64,000 nucleotides of DNA from Ruminococcus sp. Lineage in GTDB: Bacteria > Bacillota > Clostridia > Oscillospirales > Ruminococcaceae. Both the position numbers and the translations under genes were made by a program. The notes beneath the pieces are model-generated. The model ran no database searches and had not been told where the DNA came from. It saw only the letters and a program-made list of their open reading frames with translations. The stretch spans positions 59,699 to 123,698 of the forward strand of contig JAJQIB010000031.1 of NCBI GenBank assembly GCA_021199375.1, read 5' to 3'. This document shows, one piece after another, positions 8,901-16,518 of the stretch; the stretch's first letter is position 1, and the number at the start of each line of letters is the position of its first letter.

Positions 8901-9967
8901 ACAACATAGTCAAGTGCCGGCTCAAAGCAAGCGTATGTTTTGCCTGTAACCGCATTCTTAATTTCGTCAAGCGTGTAGCCTATAGCAATCTTTGCCGCAA
9001 CCTTTGCAATCGGGTAGCCTGTCGCCTTTGATGCAAGTGCGGATGAGCGGGAAACTCTTGGGTTTACCTCAATTACCGCATACTCAAAGCTTTCGGGATT
9101 TAGTGCGAACTGACAGTTACAGCCGCCTTCTACCTCAAGTGTATCGATTATCTTTAGTGCCGCTGAACGCAGCATCTGGTATTCCTTATCTGCAAGGGTT
9201 ACGCAAGGGGCGATTACGATTGAATCTCCTGTGTGAACGCCTACGGGGTCGAAATTTTCCATCGAGCAGACGGTAATTACGTTGCCCTTTGCGTCACGCA
9301 TAACCTCGAACTCGATTTCCTTCCAGCCAGAGATGCATTTTTCGATAAGCACCTGAGTGATTGGCGAGAGGTAGAGTCCGTTGCCTGCAATTTCTCTAAG
9401 CTCCTCCTCGTTGTTTACGATGCCGCCGCCTGTGCCGCCAAGTGTGAAGGCGGGGCGAACGATTAGCGGATAGCCTATACCCTCTTGATTTGCGAAATCC
9501 ACTGCTGATTCTACATCATTTACGACGAGTGAAGGGATGCAGGGCTGACCGATAGACTCCATGGTATCTTTAAACATCTGTCTGTCTTCGGCTTTATCTA
9601 TTGTTTCGGGGTTTGCACCTAAAAGCTTGACGTTGTACTTATCTAAAAAGCCATCCTTTGCAAGCTGCATTGAGAGGGTGAGTCCTGTCTGACCGCCAAG
9701 GGTTGAAAGCAGGCTGTCGGGACGCTCCTTTTTGATTATACGCTTTACTGTTTCGAGGGTTAGCGGCTCGATGTAGATTTTGTCCGCCATAGCGTTGTCG
9801 GTCATAATAGTAGCGGGGTTTGAGTTGACGAGGATGACCTCTAGTCCCTCCTCCTTTAGCGCACGGCAAGCCTGAGTGCCTGCGTAGTCAAATTCCGCTG
9901 CCTGTCCGATTACGATAGGACCTGAGCCTATGACCATTACCCTCTTTATATCTTTATTTAAAGGCAT
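5909..9967 (-). CDS. carB-dapF: Carbamoyl-phosphate synthase large subunit fused to diaminopimelate epimerase
   Basis: This 1352-residue ORF joins two complete enzymes. Residues 1 to about 1071 are CarB: a carboxyphosphate-forming ATP-grasp half (SNPATIMTD, EVNPRVSRSSALASKATGYP), an oligomerisation region, the carbamate-kinase half (GSGPIRIGQGIEFDYASVH, EVNPRSSRTIPYISK) and an MGS-type allosteric domain. Residues 1072-1352 are DapF, which converts LL-DAP to meso-DAP: KFTKMQGCGNDY at the front and both catalytic cysteines in MCGNGIRC and ACGTGACA. Each part has its normal length, and no stop lies between them. Start ATG at 9967, 18 bases after carA. The junction keeps an AGGAG site and an in-frame GTG, so separate DapF may also be made. 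dapL follows in the same operon. Confidence 0.93.
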   Translation of the reverse strand: MPLNKDIKRVMVIGSGPIVIGQAAEFDYAGTQACRALKEEGLEVILVNSNPATIMTDNAMADKIYIEPLTLETVKRIIKKERPDSLLSTLGGQTGLTLSMQLAKDGFLDKYNVKLLGANPETIDKAEDRQMFKDTMESIGQPCIPSLVVNDVESAVDFANQEGIGYPLIVRPAFTLGGTGGGIVNNEEELREIAGNGLYLSPITQVLIEKCISGWKEIEFEVMRDAKGNVITVCSMENFDPVGVHTGDSIVIAPCVTLADKEYQMLRSAALKIIDTLEVEGGCNCQFALNPESFEYAVIEVNPRVSRSSALASKATGYPIAKVAAKIAIGYTLDEIKNAVTGKTYACFEPALDYVVVKLPKWPFDKFVYAKRDLGTQMKATGEVMAIGTTFEQAIMKAVRGAEIGLDCIISPKMEELSDEELHSRIYQCNDERLFVVYEALRRGTSVEEIHSITRIDEWFLNKLLKLVAIEKKLESGDDSFETYETAKKLGFPDKVIERLSGKPIQKPLHAVYKMVDTCAAEFSAMTPYFYSTYDKEDEAEEFIASKHTGNKTVIVFGSGPIRIGQGIEFDYASVHCVWALKEKGFDVVIVNNNPETVSTDFDTADRLYFEPLTNEDVMNIIRIEKPYGVVVAFGGQTAIKLTKHLAANGVNVMGTPPDSIDAAEDRERFDELLEMHQIKRPQGFTVMTCEEALEVANRIGYPVLMRPSYVLGGQNMIIAFNDADIKEYMAIILAQEIENPILIDKYLMGTELEVDAICDGEDILIPGIMEHIERTGVHSGDSIAVYPAWNVSDKLIERIIDCSKKLAVSLKTMGLVNIQYLINHDELYVIEVNPRSSRTIPYISKVTGVPMVDLATRCMLGERLKDMGYGTGLYRNSPYVAVKVPVFSFEKLIDVDNHLGPEMKSTGEVLAVASSLEEALYKGLTAAGYSLKVEGGVLITVRDNDKGEIPQTAKSFYDLGFKIYATNGTAKVLREHGIPCEAVAKIGEAEENTLTLIESGKVSYVISTSSKGRSPQRDSVKIRRKTVERNIPCLTSIDTANAIASSIRSKYTEKSTEIVDINNMRQEKHKVKFTKMQGCGNDYIYFNCFDQRIDNPEGLALALSDRHFGIGGDGVILIQKSKIADGKMRMFNLDGSEGKMCGNGIRCVAKFMRDNGLVDKDDLEIETLSGIMKVSLTRHYGEVNGATVNMGPAILDPAQIPVTLAPDENGRVVDRKVTIDGNDYSITCVSMGNPHSVVFMDGNVDELDIDTVGKAFEYNEIFPERVNAEFIKVLDDHTLKMRVWERGSGETWACGTGACAAATAAVLNGYCKKDKEITVKLKGGDLKIRVTDEAIYLTGDAVTVFDGEVII
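6752..6768 (-). promoter_or_regulatory. Internal ribosome site and GTG at the CarB/DapF junction
   Basis: On the minus strand AGGAG (6768-6764), nine bases, then GTG (6754-6752), which is codon 1072 of the fusion. Translation from here would give 281 residues beginning M-KFTKMQGCGNDY, exactly the usual N-terminus and length of free-standing DapF. It is either a relic of the time before fusion or a working internal start. Confidence 0.6.
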
Positions 9968-9985
9968 TGTATTTTCAGTCCTTTC

Positions 9986-11059
9986 TTACTTATGAGAGTC
10001 GATTAAATCCGTGAATCTGTCGAATAGGAAGCCGGTATCAAGCGGGCCTCCGCAAGCCTCGGGGTGAAACTGCACCGAGAAGGCGGGCATATAGTCGTAA
10101 TTCACGCCCTCGCAGGTGCCGTCATTTGCGTTTACGAATGATGCGCACGCGCCCTCTGGTAGTGAGTCGTTAATTACCGCATAGCCGTGGTTTTGGCTGG
10201 TGATGTATACTCTGCCTGTAGCAGTTTCGGTCGCTGGCTGGTTAGCTCCTCTATGACCGTACTTTAGCTTTTCGGTTTTTGCTCCCTGTGAAAGTGCCAG
10301 AAGCTGATGTCCGAGGCAGATGCCGAACATCGGGTATTTCTCTTCACAAAGCTTGCCTATCTCAGCAATGATTTCGGTGTTTTCGGTGGGGTCTCCGGGA
10401 CCGTTCGAGAGCATGATTCCATCGGGAGCAAGCTCCTTGACACGCTCAAGCTTTGTGTAGGCAGGAACAACGGTCACCTCACATCCACGCTTGACCAGCT
10501 CACGGCAGATGTTTCTTTTTGCACCTAAATCAAAGAGCACGACCTTTCTTTTAACCTCGCCATCGGGGGAGAAGGTTTCTTCTTTGTCACAGGTGGTATT
10601 TTTTACCGCATCTGTTATGGTGTAGCTCTTTAAATCTGCAAATGAAAGCCCTGAGCCCTCACTTACGATTTTTCCGTTCATTACGCCTGATTCTCTTACA
10701 ATTTTAGTTAAAGCACGTGTGTCGATTCCGTAAAGTCCGACAATGCCGTTTTGCTTTAAAAAAGTGTCAAGATCACCCTCGCATCTAAAATTGCTGGGCT
10801 CCTGACACCAATCTCTAACAATATATGCCCTTACAAAAGGACGTCTGCTTTCAAAATCAGCGGGAATAACACCGTAATTTCCAATTAAAGGAAAAGTTTG
10901 AACAACTATCTGACCGTAATAGCTAGGGTCTGTCAATGTTTCGAGATACCCTGTCATTGCGGTAGTAAAAACAATTTCTCCGACTGCCTCGCCCGCTGCA
11001 CCGAAGCTGTAGCCGTCAAAAATGGTACCGTTCTCTAAAATAAGATATGCTTTTTGCAC
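9986..11059 (-). CDS. carA: Carbamoyl-phosphate synthase small subunit (glutaminase)
   Basis: The 357-residue class I glutamine amidotransferase supplies ammonia to CarB for carbamoyl phosphate used in arginine and pyrimidine synthesis. The N-terminal domain begins QKAYLILENGTIFDGYSFGA; the C-terminal domain has the nucleophile cysteine in FGICLGHQLLALS and the His/Glu pair in VQFHPEACGGP. The GTG at 11059 is the start because AAGGAGG lies eight bases before it; a longer reading frame opens at 11080 but would begin on top of that ribosome site. Followed after 18 bases by the carB-dapF fusion. The leader is only about 30 nt, so there is no room for a PyrR-type attenuator. Confidence 0.95.
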   Translation of the reverse strand: MQKAYLILENGTIFDGYSFGAAGEAVGEIVFTTAMTGYLETLTDPSYYGQIVVQTFPLIGNYGVIPADFESRRPFVRAYIVRDWCQEPSNFRCEGDLDTFLKQNGIVGLYGIDTRALTKIVRESGVMNGKIVSEGSGLSFADLKSYTITDAVKNTTCDKEETFSPDGEVKRKVVLFDLGAKRNICRELVKRGCEVTVVPAYTKLERVKELAPDGIMLSNGPGDPTENTEIIAEIGKLCEEKYPMFGICLGHQLLALSQGAKTEKLKYGHRGANQPATETATGRVYITSQNHGYAVINDSLPEGACASFVNANDGTCEGVNYDYMPAFSVQFHPEACGGPLDTGFLFDRFTDLIDSHK

Positions 11060-11095
11060 CGATATATCCTCCTTACGCACAGTTTTTCACATATC

Positions 11096-11124
11096 ATTAT
11101 ACCACAAACAATTGCTTTTGTAAA
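11096..11124 (-). promoter_or_regulatory. Promoter of the carA operon
   Basis: On the minus strand TTTACA (11124-11119), 17 bases, TATAAT (11101-11096). Confidence 0.7.
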
Positions 11125-11237
11125 TACCTTTCATAGAATGTTTTTAATTTTTTTGGATGATGGGTCTATGCTAGAAGAATCGGAGGCTTTGGATATTATC
11201 GCTAAAATGGAGCAGGGATATTTGTTAAAAGTAACCA

Positions 11238-11267
11238 TTGTAAATCTGTAGTTTAGTGTGGTAAAAT
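11238..11267 (+). promoter_or_regulatory. Promoter of the leucine-rich-repeat protein gene
   Basis: TTGTAA (11238-11243), 18 bases, TAAAAT (11262-11267). The match is moderate. Confidence 0.5.
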
Positions 11268-11309
11268 TATTATGTGTATTATGCTTTTAGACATAGTGGA
11301 GGTATATTT

Positions 11310-12326
11310 ATGAAGAGTAAAAGAATCTTAACAGGGATTTCGGCGATGGTAATGGCTATCGGATTTATGGCAATGTCTGTTATGGCGAGTGCGGATACAT
11401 ATGAGGATTATGAATACGAGGTGCTTGATTTTAACAAGATCGAGATTTCAAGCTATACCGGTAGCGACAGCGCTCCCACAATTCCTAGTAAGATTGACGG
11501 TTATGCAGTCACAGATATTGGCAATTACGCATTCGATAGCTGTAATAGCCTTATAAGTGTGACAATTCCTGACTCGGTTGTTGATATTGGCAGCTATGCG
11601 TTTTACTGCTGTGAAAACCTAACAACTGTAGAAATTCCAGACTCGGTTGAAAATATTTCGGATCGTGCTTTTTTGGACTGCAAAAGCCTTACAAGCATAA
11701 CGGTAGATCCATATAGTGAATATTACAGCTCGACTGATGGAGTTTTGTACAACAGAGATCCATACAGCAAGGAGCAAACATCTTTAATTCTTTGCCCTGG
11801 CGGAAAGGACAGCGTGACGATTACTGATACAGTTACAAGCATTGAATATAAAGCATTTGAAAACTGTGAAAAGCTTACAAGTCTTGTCATTCCTGATACT
11901 GTCACGACTATTGCGGATTCTGCATTTGATGGCTGTGAAAATGTTGTAGTTTATTGCTATGCCGATTCGTATGCCGAGGAGTTCGCTATCAATAATAACA
12001 TTGAATACGTTCTGATTGACGACAATGCCCTGGATTTGTTCTCGTCAGATGAGGAAACATCATCCGATATTGATTCATCCTCGGTAGGTGATGAGAGTGA
12101 GAATGAATCCGAATCATCAAGCGATACTGTGGAGTCTGCATCTGAGGTGACCGAGGAAACAGAAACCGAGGAATCTGCTTCGAAAGCCGATGAGTCTTCA
12201 GTGGCTGAAGAGGATGAGGACGATGATGAAGGCAGCGCGGGTTTAATAGTCGGCGCAGTAGCTGTCTTGGCTGTGGCGGTTGCTTGCTCTGTCGCTGTGT
12301 TTGCTAATAAGCGCAAAGGGAAGTAG
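11310..12326 (+). CDS. BspA-type leucine-rich-repeat surface protein
   Basis: The 338-residue protein starts at the ATG 11310, seven bases after GGAGG; the frame is open further upstream without a ribosome site. A signal peptide (MKSKRILTGISAMVMAIGF...ASA) is followed by LRR_5-type repeats with the pattern VTIPDSV-IGSYAFYCCENL (about residues 50-220), a long Ser/Glu/Asp-rich stalk (about 235-300) and a C-terminal membrane helix GLIVGAVAVLAVAVACSVAVF with a KRKGK stop-transfer tail. There is no LPxTG motif, so anchoring is by the membrane helix. BspA-like repeats occur in host- or fibre-binding surface proteins of gut bacteria; the ligand here is unknown. It is transcribed alone. Confidence 0.85.
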   Translation: MKSKRILTGISAMVMAIGFMAMSVMASADTYEDYEYEVLDFNKIEISSYTGSDSAPTIPSKIDGYAVTDIGNYAFDSCNSLISVTIPDSVVDIGSYAFYCCENLTTVEIPDSVENISDRAFLDCKSLTSITVDPYSEYYSSTDGVLYNRDPYSKEQTSLILCPGGKDSVTITDTVTSIEYKAFENCEKLTSLVIPDTVTTIADSAFDGCENVVVYCYADSYAEEFAINNNIEYVLIDDNALDLFSSDEETSSDIDSSSVGDESENESESSSDTVESASEVTEETETEESASKADESSVAEEDEDDDEGSAGLIVGAVAVLAVAVACSVAVFANKRKGK

Positions 12327-12341
12327 GATATAATTGAGCTT

Positions 12342-12376
12342 AAGGCGGGATGGGTTTGCTGTCTCGCCTTTGTTTA
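12342..12376 (+). terminator. Terminator of the leucine-rich-repeat gene
   Basis: AAGGCGGGA pairs with TCTCGCCTT (one G-T pair), followed by TGTTTAT. The T-tract is weak. Confidence 0.55.
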
Positions 12377-12438
12377 TCTGAAAAACTGAAATTTTACCAA
12401 TAAATGAACAGAAAAATTGTTAATTTTAAAAAAAGCTA

Positions 12439-12467
12439 TTGACTTTACTGATGAAAAGTACTATAAT
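12439..12467 (+). promoter_or_regulatory. Promoter of serC-serA
   Basis: TTGACT (12439-12444), 17 bases, TATAAT (12462-12467). The transcript should start near 12474. Confidence 0.8.
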
Positions 12468-12477
12468 AATAAAAGTG

Positions 12478-12504
12478 CAATCCTTTTTAGGATTGTGGTT
12501 TTTG
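12478..12504 (+). promoter_or_regulatory. Hairpin at the 5' end of the serC mRNA
   Basis: CAATCC (12478-12483) pairs with GGATTG (12490-12495), followed by TGGTTTTT. It begins within about five bases of the predicted transcription start. It could stabilise the 5' end or act as a weak attenuator; the stem is short, so a chance hairpin is possible. Confidence 0.4.
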
Positions 12505-12542
12505 GTATGTATTATATAAAACTATATATGGAGGTTTTAACA

Positions 12543-13625
12543 ATGGGCAGAGTTTACAACTTTAGTGCGGGTCCTGCAGTTCTCCCCGAAGAGGTTCTTA
12601 AAGAGGCAGCTGACGAGATGCTCGATTATAAGGGCACTGGAATGAGCGTAATGGAGATGAGTCACCGCTCAAAGGCGTTTGACGACATCATCAAGGACGC
12701 AGAGAAGGATATTCGTGACCTTATGGGTATTCCTGACAACTACAAGGTTCTGTTTTTACAGGGCGGAGCTTCTCAGCAGTTCTCAGCTGTTCCTATGAAT
12801 CTTATGAAGAACAAGAAGGCAGCTTACATAGTTACAGGTCAGTGGGCTAAAAAGGCTTATCAGGAGGCTCAGAGATACGGTGACGCAGTAGCGGTTGCAT
12901 CGAGTGCTGACAAGACATTCTCGTACATCCCTGATTGCTCGGATCTTGACATTCCTGAGGATGCCGACTATGTATATATTTGTGAAAACAATACAATCTA
13001 TGGTACAAAGTACAAGGAGCTTCCGAATACTAAGGGTCATACACTTGTTGCAGACGTTTCGTCCTGCTTCCTTTCTGAGCCGATTGATGTCACAAAGTAT
13101 GGCGTAATCTATGGCGGTGTTCAGAAGAATGTAGGTCCTGCAGGAGTTGTTATTGCTATTATTCGTGAGGATTTAATCACCGATGATGTACTTGAGGGCA
13201 CACCTACAATGCTTAAGTGGAAAACTCAGGCTGATGCTGATTCGCTTTACAATACTCCTCCCTGCTACGGAATTTACATCTGCGGCAAGGTGTTTAAGTG
13301 GATAAAGAAGATGGGCGGACTTGAGGCTATGAAGGCTCACAACGAGAAGAAGGCTAAGATTCTTTATGACTTCCTCGATGAAAGCAAGCTCTTTAAGGGC
13401 ACTGTTGAGCCTAAGGATCGCTCGCTTATGAACGTTCCTTTCGTTACTGGCGATGCTGAGCTTGACAAGAAATTTGTTGCTGAGGCTAAGGCTGCAGGCT
13501 TTGAAAACCTTAAGGGTCACAGAACCGTTGGCGGTATGAGAGCATCTATCTACAATGCTATGCCGATTGAAGGCGTTGAAAAGCTTGTTGAATTTATGAA
13601 GAGGTTTGAGGCTGAAAACGCTTAA
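12543..13625 (+). CDS. serC: Phosphoserine aminotransferase
   Basis: The 360-residue PLP enzyme converts 3-phosphohydroxypyruvate and glutamate to phosphoserine. It begins MGRVYNFSAGPAVLPEEVL, the family signature; FLQGGASQQF and the Schiff-base lysine in GGVQKNVGPAG are present, and the end GGMRASIYNAMPIEGVEKLVEFM is typical. The start is the ATG at 12543, eight bases after GGAGG (12530-12534), although the frame is open from 12417. It heads a serC-serA operon with serA 40 bases later, giving two of the three steps to serine; no phosphoserine phosphatase is nearby. Confidence 0.96.
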   Translation: MGRVYNFSAGPAVLPEEVLKEAADEMLDYKGTGMSVMEMSHRSKAFDDIIKDAEKDIRDLMGIPDNYKVLFLQGGASQQFSAVPMNLMKNKKAAYIVTGQWAKKAYQEAQRYGDAVAVASSADKTFSYIPDCSDLDIPEDADYVYICENNTIYGTKYKELPNTKGHTLVADVSSCFLSEPIDVTKYGVIYGGVQKNVGPAGVVIAIIREDLITDDVLEGTPTMLKWKTQADADSLYNTPPCYGIYICGKVFKWIKKMGGLEAMKAHNEKKAKILYDFLDESKLFKGTVEPKDRSLMNVPFVTGDAELDKKFVAEAKAAGFENLKGHRTVGGMRASIYNAMPIEGVEKLVEFMKRFEAENA

Positions 13626-13665
13626 TGAAGGATAGATTCTAACTTAACGAAAGGTTTGATTAAAA

Positions 13666-14811
13666 ATGTACGAAATAAAGACGATGAATAAAATCGCAGC
13701 TTGCGGTACGGATATTTTCGACAAGGCAAGCTATGCGATTAGTGATGATTGCGAGAATCCTACTGCTATAATGGTTCGCTCGGCAAAGCTTCACGACATG
13801 GAGTTTGGCTCGAATCTTTTGGCAATTGCAAGAGCAGGTGCAGGCACAAACAATATTCCTGTTGACAGATGTGCTGACGAGGGAATTGTAGTATTTAACA
13901 CTCCTGGTGCGAACTCGAATGCGGTTAAGGAGCTTGCGATTTGCGCACTGCTGCTTTCTTCAAGAAAGATTACTGAGGCGGCTGCATGGGCAGCTTCACT
14001 TAAGGGCACACCTGATGCTCCAAAGACAGTTGAGGGCGGTAAGGCTAAGTTTGCAGGTCCTGAGATTATGGGCAAGACGCTTGGTATTATCGGACTTGGC
14101 GCAATTGGCGGAAAGATTGCAAATGCAGCAGTTGCACTTGGTATGAAGGTTGTAGGATATGACCCATATCTATCGGTAAATGCAGCACTACATCTAGATC
14201 CAAACGTATCGGTTGTAACGGACGTAAACGACATCTACAAGGTATCGGACTACATTTCGATTCATGTTCCATACACTCCTGAAACAAAGAACACGATTGA
14301 TGCTGAGCAGATTGCAATGATGAAGGATGGAGTAAGACTAATTAATCTTGCAAGAGGTGAGCTCATCAACAGTGAAGCGGTTGTAAAGGCAATCGGCGAG
14401 GGCAAGGTTGCGAAGTATGTAACAGACTTTGCTGACGATGTTGTACTAGGTGAAGAGAATGTAATAGTTTTGCCTCACCTCGGAGCATCAACACCTGAGA
14501 GCGAGGACAACTGTGCAGTTATGGCAGCTAATGAGCTAATTGACTACATAGAAAACGGCACGATTCGCAACAGTGTAAACTATCCGAATGCTTCTCTTGC
14601 GAAGACGGGCGATGCGCTTGTATGCGTAATGCACAAGAATATTCCTGAGGTTATCACAAAGGTAACGGGAGCAGTTGCTGGAGCAAACATAGAAAACCTT
14701 GTAAACAAGTCGAAGGGCGATTATGCATACACAATGCTTGATGTAACAGGACAGGTTGATGCTGCGGCATTTGAGGGCATTGATGGAGTCATCAAGGTAA
14801 GGATTCTTTAA
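13666..14811 (+). CDS. serA: D-3-phosphoglycerate dehydrogenase
   Basis: The 381-residue NAD-dependent dehydrogenase oxidises 3-phosphoglycerate, the first committed step to serine. The nucleotide fold has GLGAIGGKIANAAVALGMKVVGYDP; substrate-binding NLARGELI and the active-site histidine in VLPHLGASTPESEDNC are visible. The C-terminal 70 residues (CVMHKNIPEVITKVTGAVAGANIEN...) are an ACT-type domain, which suggests feedback control by serine. It is shorter than the 410-530-residue forms because the intervening domain is missing. It follows serC by 40 bases and is followed after 20 bases by a small membrane protein gene that shares its terminator. Confidence 0.94.
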   Translation: MYEIKTMNKIAACGTDIFDKASYAISDDCENPTAIMVRSAKLHDMEFGSNLLAIARAGAGTNNIPVDRCADEGIVVFNTPGANSNAVKELAICALLLSSRKITEAAAWAASLKGTPDAPKTVEGGKAKFAGPEIMGKTLGIIGLGAIGGKIANAAVALGMKVVGYDPYLSVNAALHLDPNVSVVTDVNDIYKVSDYISIHVPYTPETKNTIDAEQIAMMKDGVRLINLARGELINSEAVVKAIGEGKVAKYVTDFADDVVLGEENVIVLPHLGASTPESEDNCAVMAANELIDYIENGTIRNSVNYPNASLAKTGDALVCVMHKNIPEVITKVTGAVAGANIENLVNKSKGDYAYTMLDVTGQVDAAAFEGIDGVIKVRIL

Positions 14812-14831
14812 AAATACGGAGTTGTTAGGTT

Positions 14832-15128
14832 ATGAAGGATATACTCACATTATTACTGATAATAGCATTTCCGATGGCGGTAGTACAGCTTTTATACAGG
14901 CTAATCGACCACAAAGGCAAGCTAACGAAGAGACTGACCAACAGGATACCATTTTTGAAGGAGCACAAATACGCCTTTCAAATAGGTGGAGCGATGGGAT
15001 TCATCATTATTTTCGGAATAATCGGGTATATATGTTCGATGAGTCTTGGCGTATATTTTGGAATATGCGGAGGAGTAATCGGGTTAATCAATGGCATAGC
15101 CACAACGATAATGTATACAGAGGAATAA
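14832..15128 (+). CDS. Small membrane protein of unknown function, 98 aa
   Basis: I do not recognise the family. The 98-residue product has a membrane segment at the front (ILTLLLIIAFPMAVVQLLY), a basic loop (DHKGKLTKRLTNRIPFLKEHK) and two further hydrophobic stretches rich in glycine (GGAMGFIIIFGIIGYICSM and LGVYFGICGGVIGLINGI), so three helices are likely. The ATG at 14832 follows GGAG after about ten bases. It lies 20 bases after serA and ahead of a strong terminator, so it is co-transcribed with serine synthesis. Codon use resembles its neighbours. A link with serine metabolism is only positional. Confidence 0.65.
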   Translation: MKDILTLLLIIAFPMAVVQLLYRLIDHKGKLTKRLTNRIPFLKEHKYAFQIGGAMGFIIIFGIIGYICSMSLGVYFGICGGVIGLINGIATTIMYTEE

Positions 15129-15133
15129 AAGAA

Positions 15134-15170
15134 AGCCGTCGAGCGAGAAAAAGCTCGGCGGCTATTTTGT
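15134..15170 (+). terminator. Terminator of serC-serA operon
   Basis: AGCCGTCGAGC (15134-15144) pairs with GCTCGGCGGCT (15153-15163), followed by ATTTTGT. Confidence 0.8.
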
Positions 15171-15210
15171 GTGTAAAGAAAAGTGTGTCAAAACGTAAAA
15201 TCTGAAATAG

Positions 15211-15247
15211 AAGTTGACTTATGCAACACAGGAGTAAAAGTCAACTT
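15211..15247 (-). terminator. Ten-base inverted repeat after the AEC permease gene
   Basis: AAGTTGACTT and AAGTCAACTT are a perfect 10-base inverted repeat with a 17-base loop. The sequence lies 41 bases after the permease stop on the minus strand and probably terminates it, although the T-tract is poor on that side. Confidence 0.45.
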
Positions 15248-15287
15248 TGTTTGCTCTTTTACATTTTAAAAGTTTTTGCTTTGAATC

Positions 15288-16232
15288 CTATATCAAAAAG
15301 CTTGCATATGCTGTTATTATTGGTAACGTTACTATTGAGAGTATCGTCGTTATAGCAAATATCTCTGAACATCGCTTCGCATTTTTGTCGAAAAGCAACG
15401 CAAACATCGTTCCCGTTGTCGCCGCCGGACATGCACAGGCTATGCATACTATAGTCTCTGACATCTGAGGTACTCCGCTTGGCACAAAATGCATTAGCGT
15501 GATGATTACAAAGGGAATTACTAGTAGCTTGTACGCTGTAGTTGTTAGTATTTTTACATCTGTTATCGCTTTTATGAGATTGCTTTGTGCGGCTGTCGCT
15601 CCTGCTATTATCATCGCAAGTGGTGTGTTCATGTCCGAAATGAACTGTAATGCATCGTTTAATATTCCTCCTACTGCAGGTATGCTGCTAAGCCGTAAAT
15701 TGGTAATGTAGCATATCAGTCCTATGAATACCGCAATGATTGTTGGGGATTTTATAGCTGAAATGAACGCTGAAAAATCTGTTTGCTCCTTCATCATCAT
15801 GTATCCGTGTGTGAATACTAGAATGTTGAAAATTGTTATGTATGCTGTGAGATATAGCACTCCTTCACTTCCGAAAAGAGCATTGATGAGCGGTATGCCC
15901 ATGAATCCACAGTTTGAATATATGCACGAAAATCGCTCGACTGACCAGTTTTCCTTGCCCTTGCGCTTTAGTAACGACGCAAGCGGTATCGTTATCGCAA
16001 AGCACGCCGCAGAAAGAATAAATGTCCATAATAATCCCTTTAGCCTTGTGCTGTCAAATTCCGATTGGTATGACATGAAAATCAGCAGCGGATTTACTAT
16101 TTTTAACTCGACATTCGATAGCTGCTTTGTACCGTCCTTGGTTATTACCTTCACTTTGTATGCTATTGCTCCGATTATTAGGATGATCGCCATAATGAGA
16201 ACACGTGTTGCTATTACCTGAGCATTTTCCAT
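15288..16232 (-). CDS. AEC-family (auxin efflux carrier type) permease
   Basis: The 314-residue protein has about ten hydrophobic helices with the family's two-half layout, conserved VELKIVNPLLIFMSYQ near the front and LRLSSIPAVGGILNDALQFISDMNTPLAMIIAGATAA in the middle, ending in CACPAATTGTMFALLF. AEC proteins in Firmicutes export or exchange organic acids such as malate or malonate; the substrate cannot be read here. The ATG at 16232 follows GAGGTGAAAG. It stands alone, convergent with the serA operon and divergent from the metal-resistance operon. Confidence 0.85.
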   Translation of the reverse strand: MENAQVIATRVLIMAIILIIGAIAYKVKVITKDGTKQLSNVELKIVNPLLIFMSYQSEFDSTRLKGLLWTFILSAACFAITIPLASLLKRKGKENWSVERFSCIYSNCGFMGIPLINALFGSEGVLYLTAYITIFNILVFTHGYMMMKEQTDFSAFISAIKSPTIIAVFIGLICYITNLRLSSIPAVGGILNDALQFISDMNTPLAMIIAGATAAQSNLIKAITDVKILTTTAYKLLVIPFVIITLMHFVPSGVPQMSETIVCIACACPAATTGTMFALLFDKNAKRCSEIFAITTILSIVTLPIITAYASFLI

Positions 16233-16344
16233 TTACTTTCACCTCATGTTGTCATTGATTTAGTAATATTATACTATAGATTTGTGAATTTTTTGTCAGT
16301 AATGACGAAATAAACGTAAAACATAAATTTTTTTGAAAAAGGGC

Positions 16345-16373
16345 TTGACAAATAGCAAGAGATGTGTTATCAT
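16345..16373 (+). promoter_or_regulatory. Promoter of the ArsR-HMA-ATPase operon
   Basis: TTGACA (16345-16350), 17 bases, TATCAT (16368-16373). The -10 element overlaps the proposed metalloregulator operator. Confidence 0.8.
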
Positions 16374-16410
16374 ATGAACAGATAAGCATATGAACACATG
16401 AATTTTCATG
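16371..16410 (+). promoter_or_regulatory. Probable ArsR/SmtB operator
   Basis: CATATGAACA occurs twice, at 16371-16380 and 16387-16396, spaced 16 bases, and is followed by a perfect CATGAA-TT-TTCATG palindrome (16397-16410). TGAACA half-sites are the usual element in SmtB/CzrA-type operators. Position across the -10 and start region fits repression that is relieved by metal. Confidence 0.6.
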
Positions 16411-16518
16411 AGAGATGAGGACATGGATAAGGATTTTTGGGATAGAATTTGAAAAGCTTGTTCTTTTGAATGGGAAAATGCCAATTGGTGTTGCGATAAT
16501 TAGGAAAGGAGAGACATG

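Noticed and set aside
8615..9031. 138-codon plus-strand frame over carB
   Set aside because: Antisense shadow of a highly conserved enzyme.
11169..11251. Short frame MLEESEALDIIAKMEQGYLLKVTIVNL between carA and the leucine-rich-repeat gene
   Set aside because: It has a protein-like look but no ribosome site and no recognisable relative; it could be a gene fragment, but I cannot support it.
16423..16452. Nine-codon ORF MDKDFWDRI in the ArsR operon leader
   Set aside because: It has a GAGG nearby and resembles the start of some methyltransferases, but it is too short to judge; the 16411-16515 leader shows no other structure.
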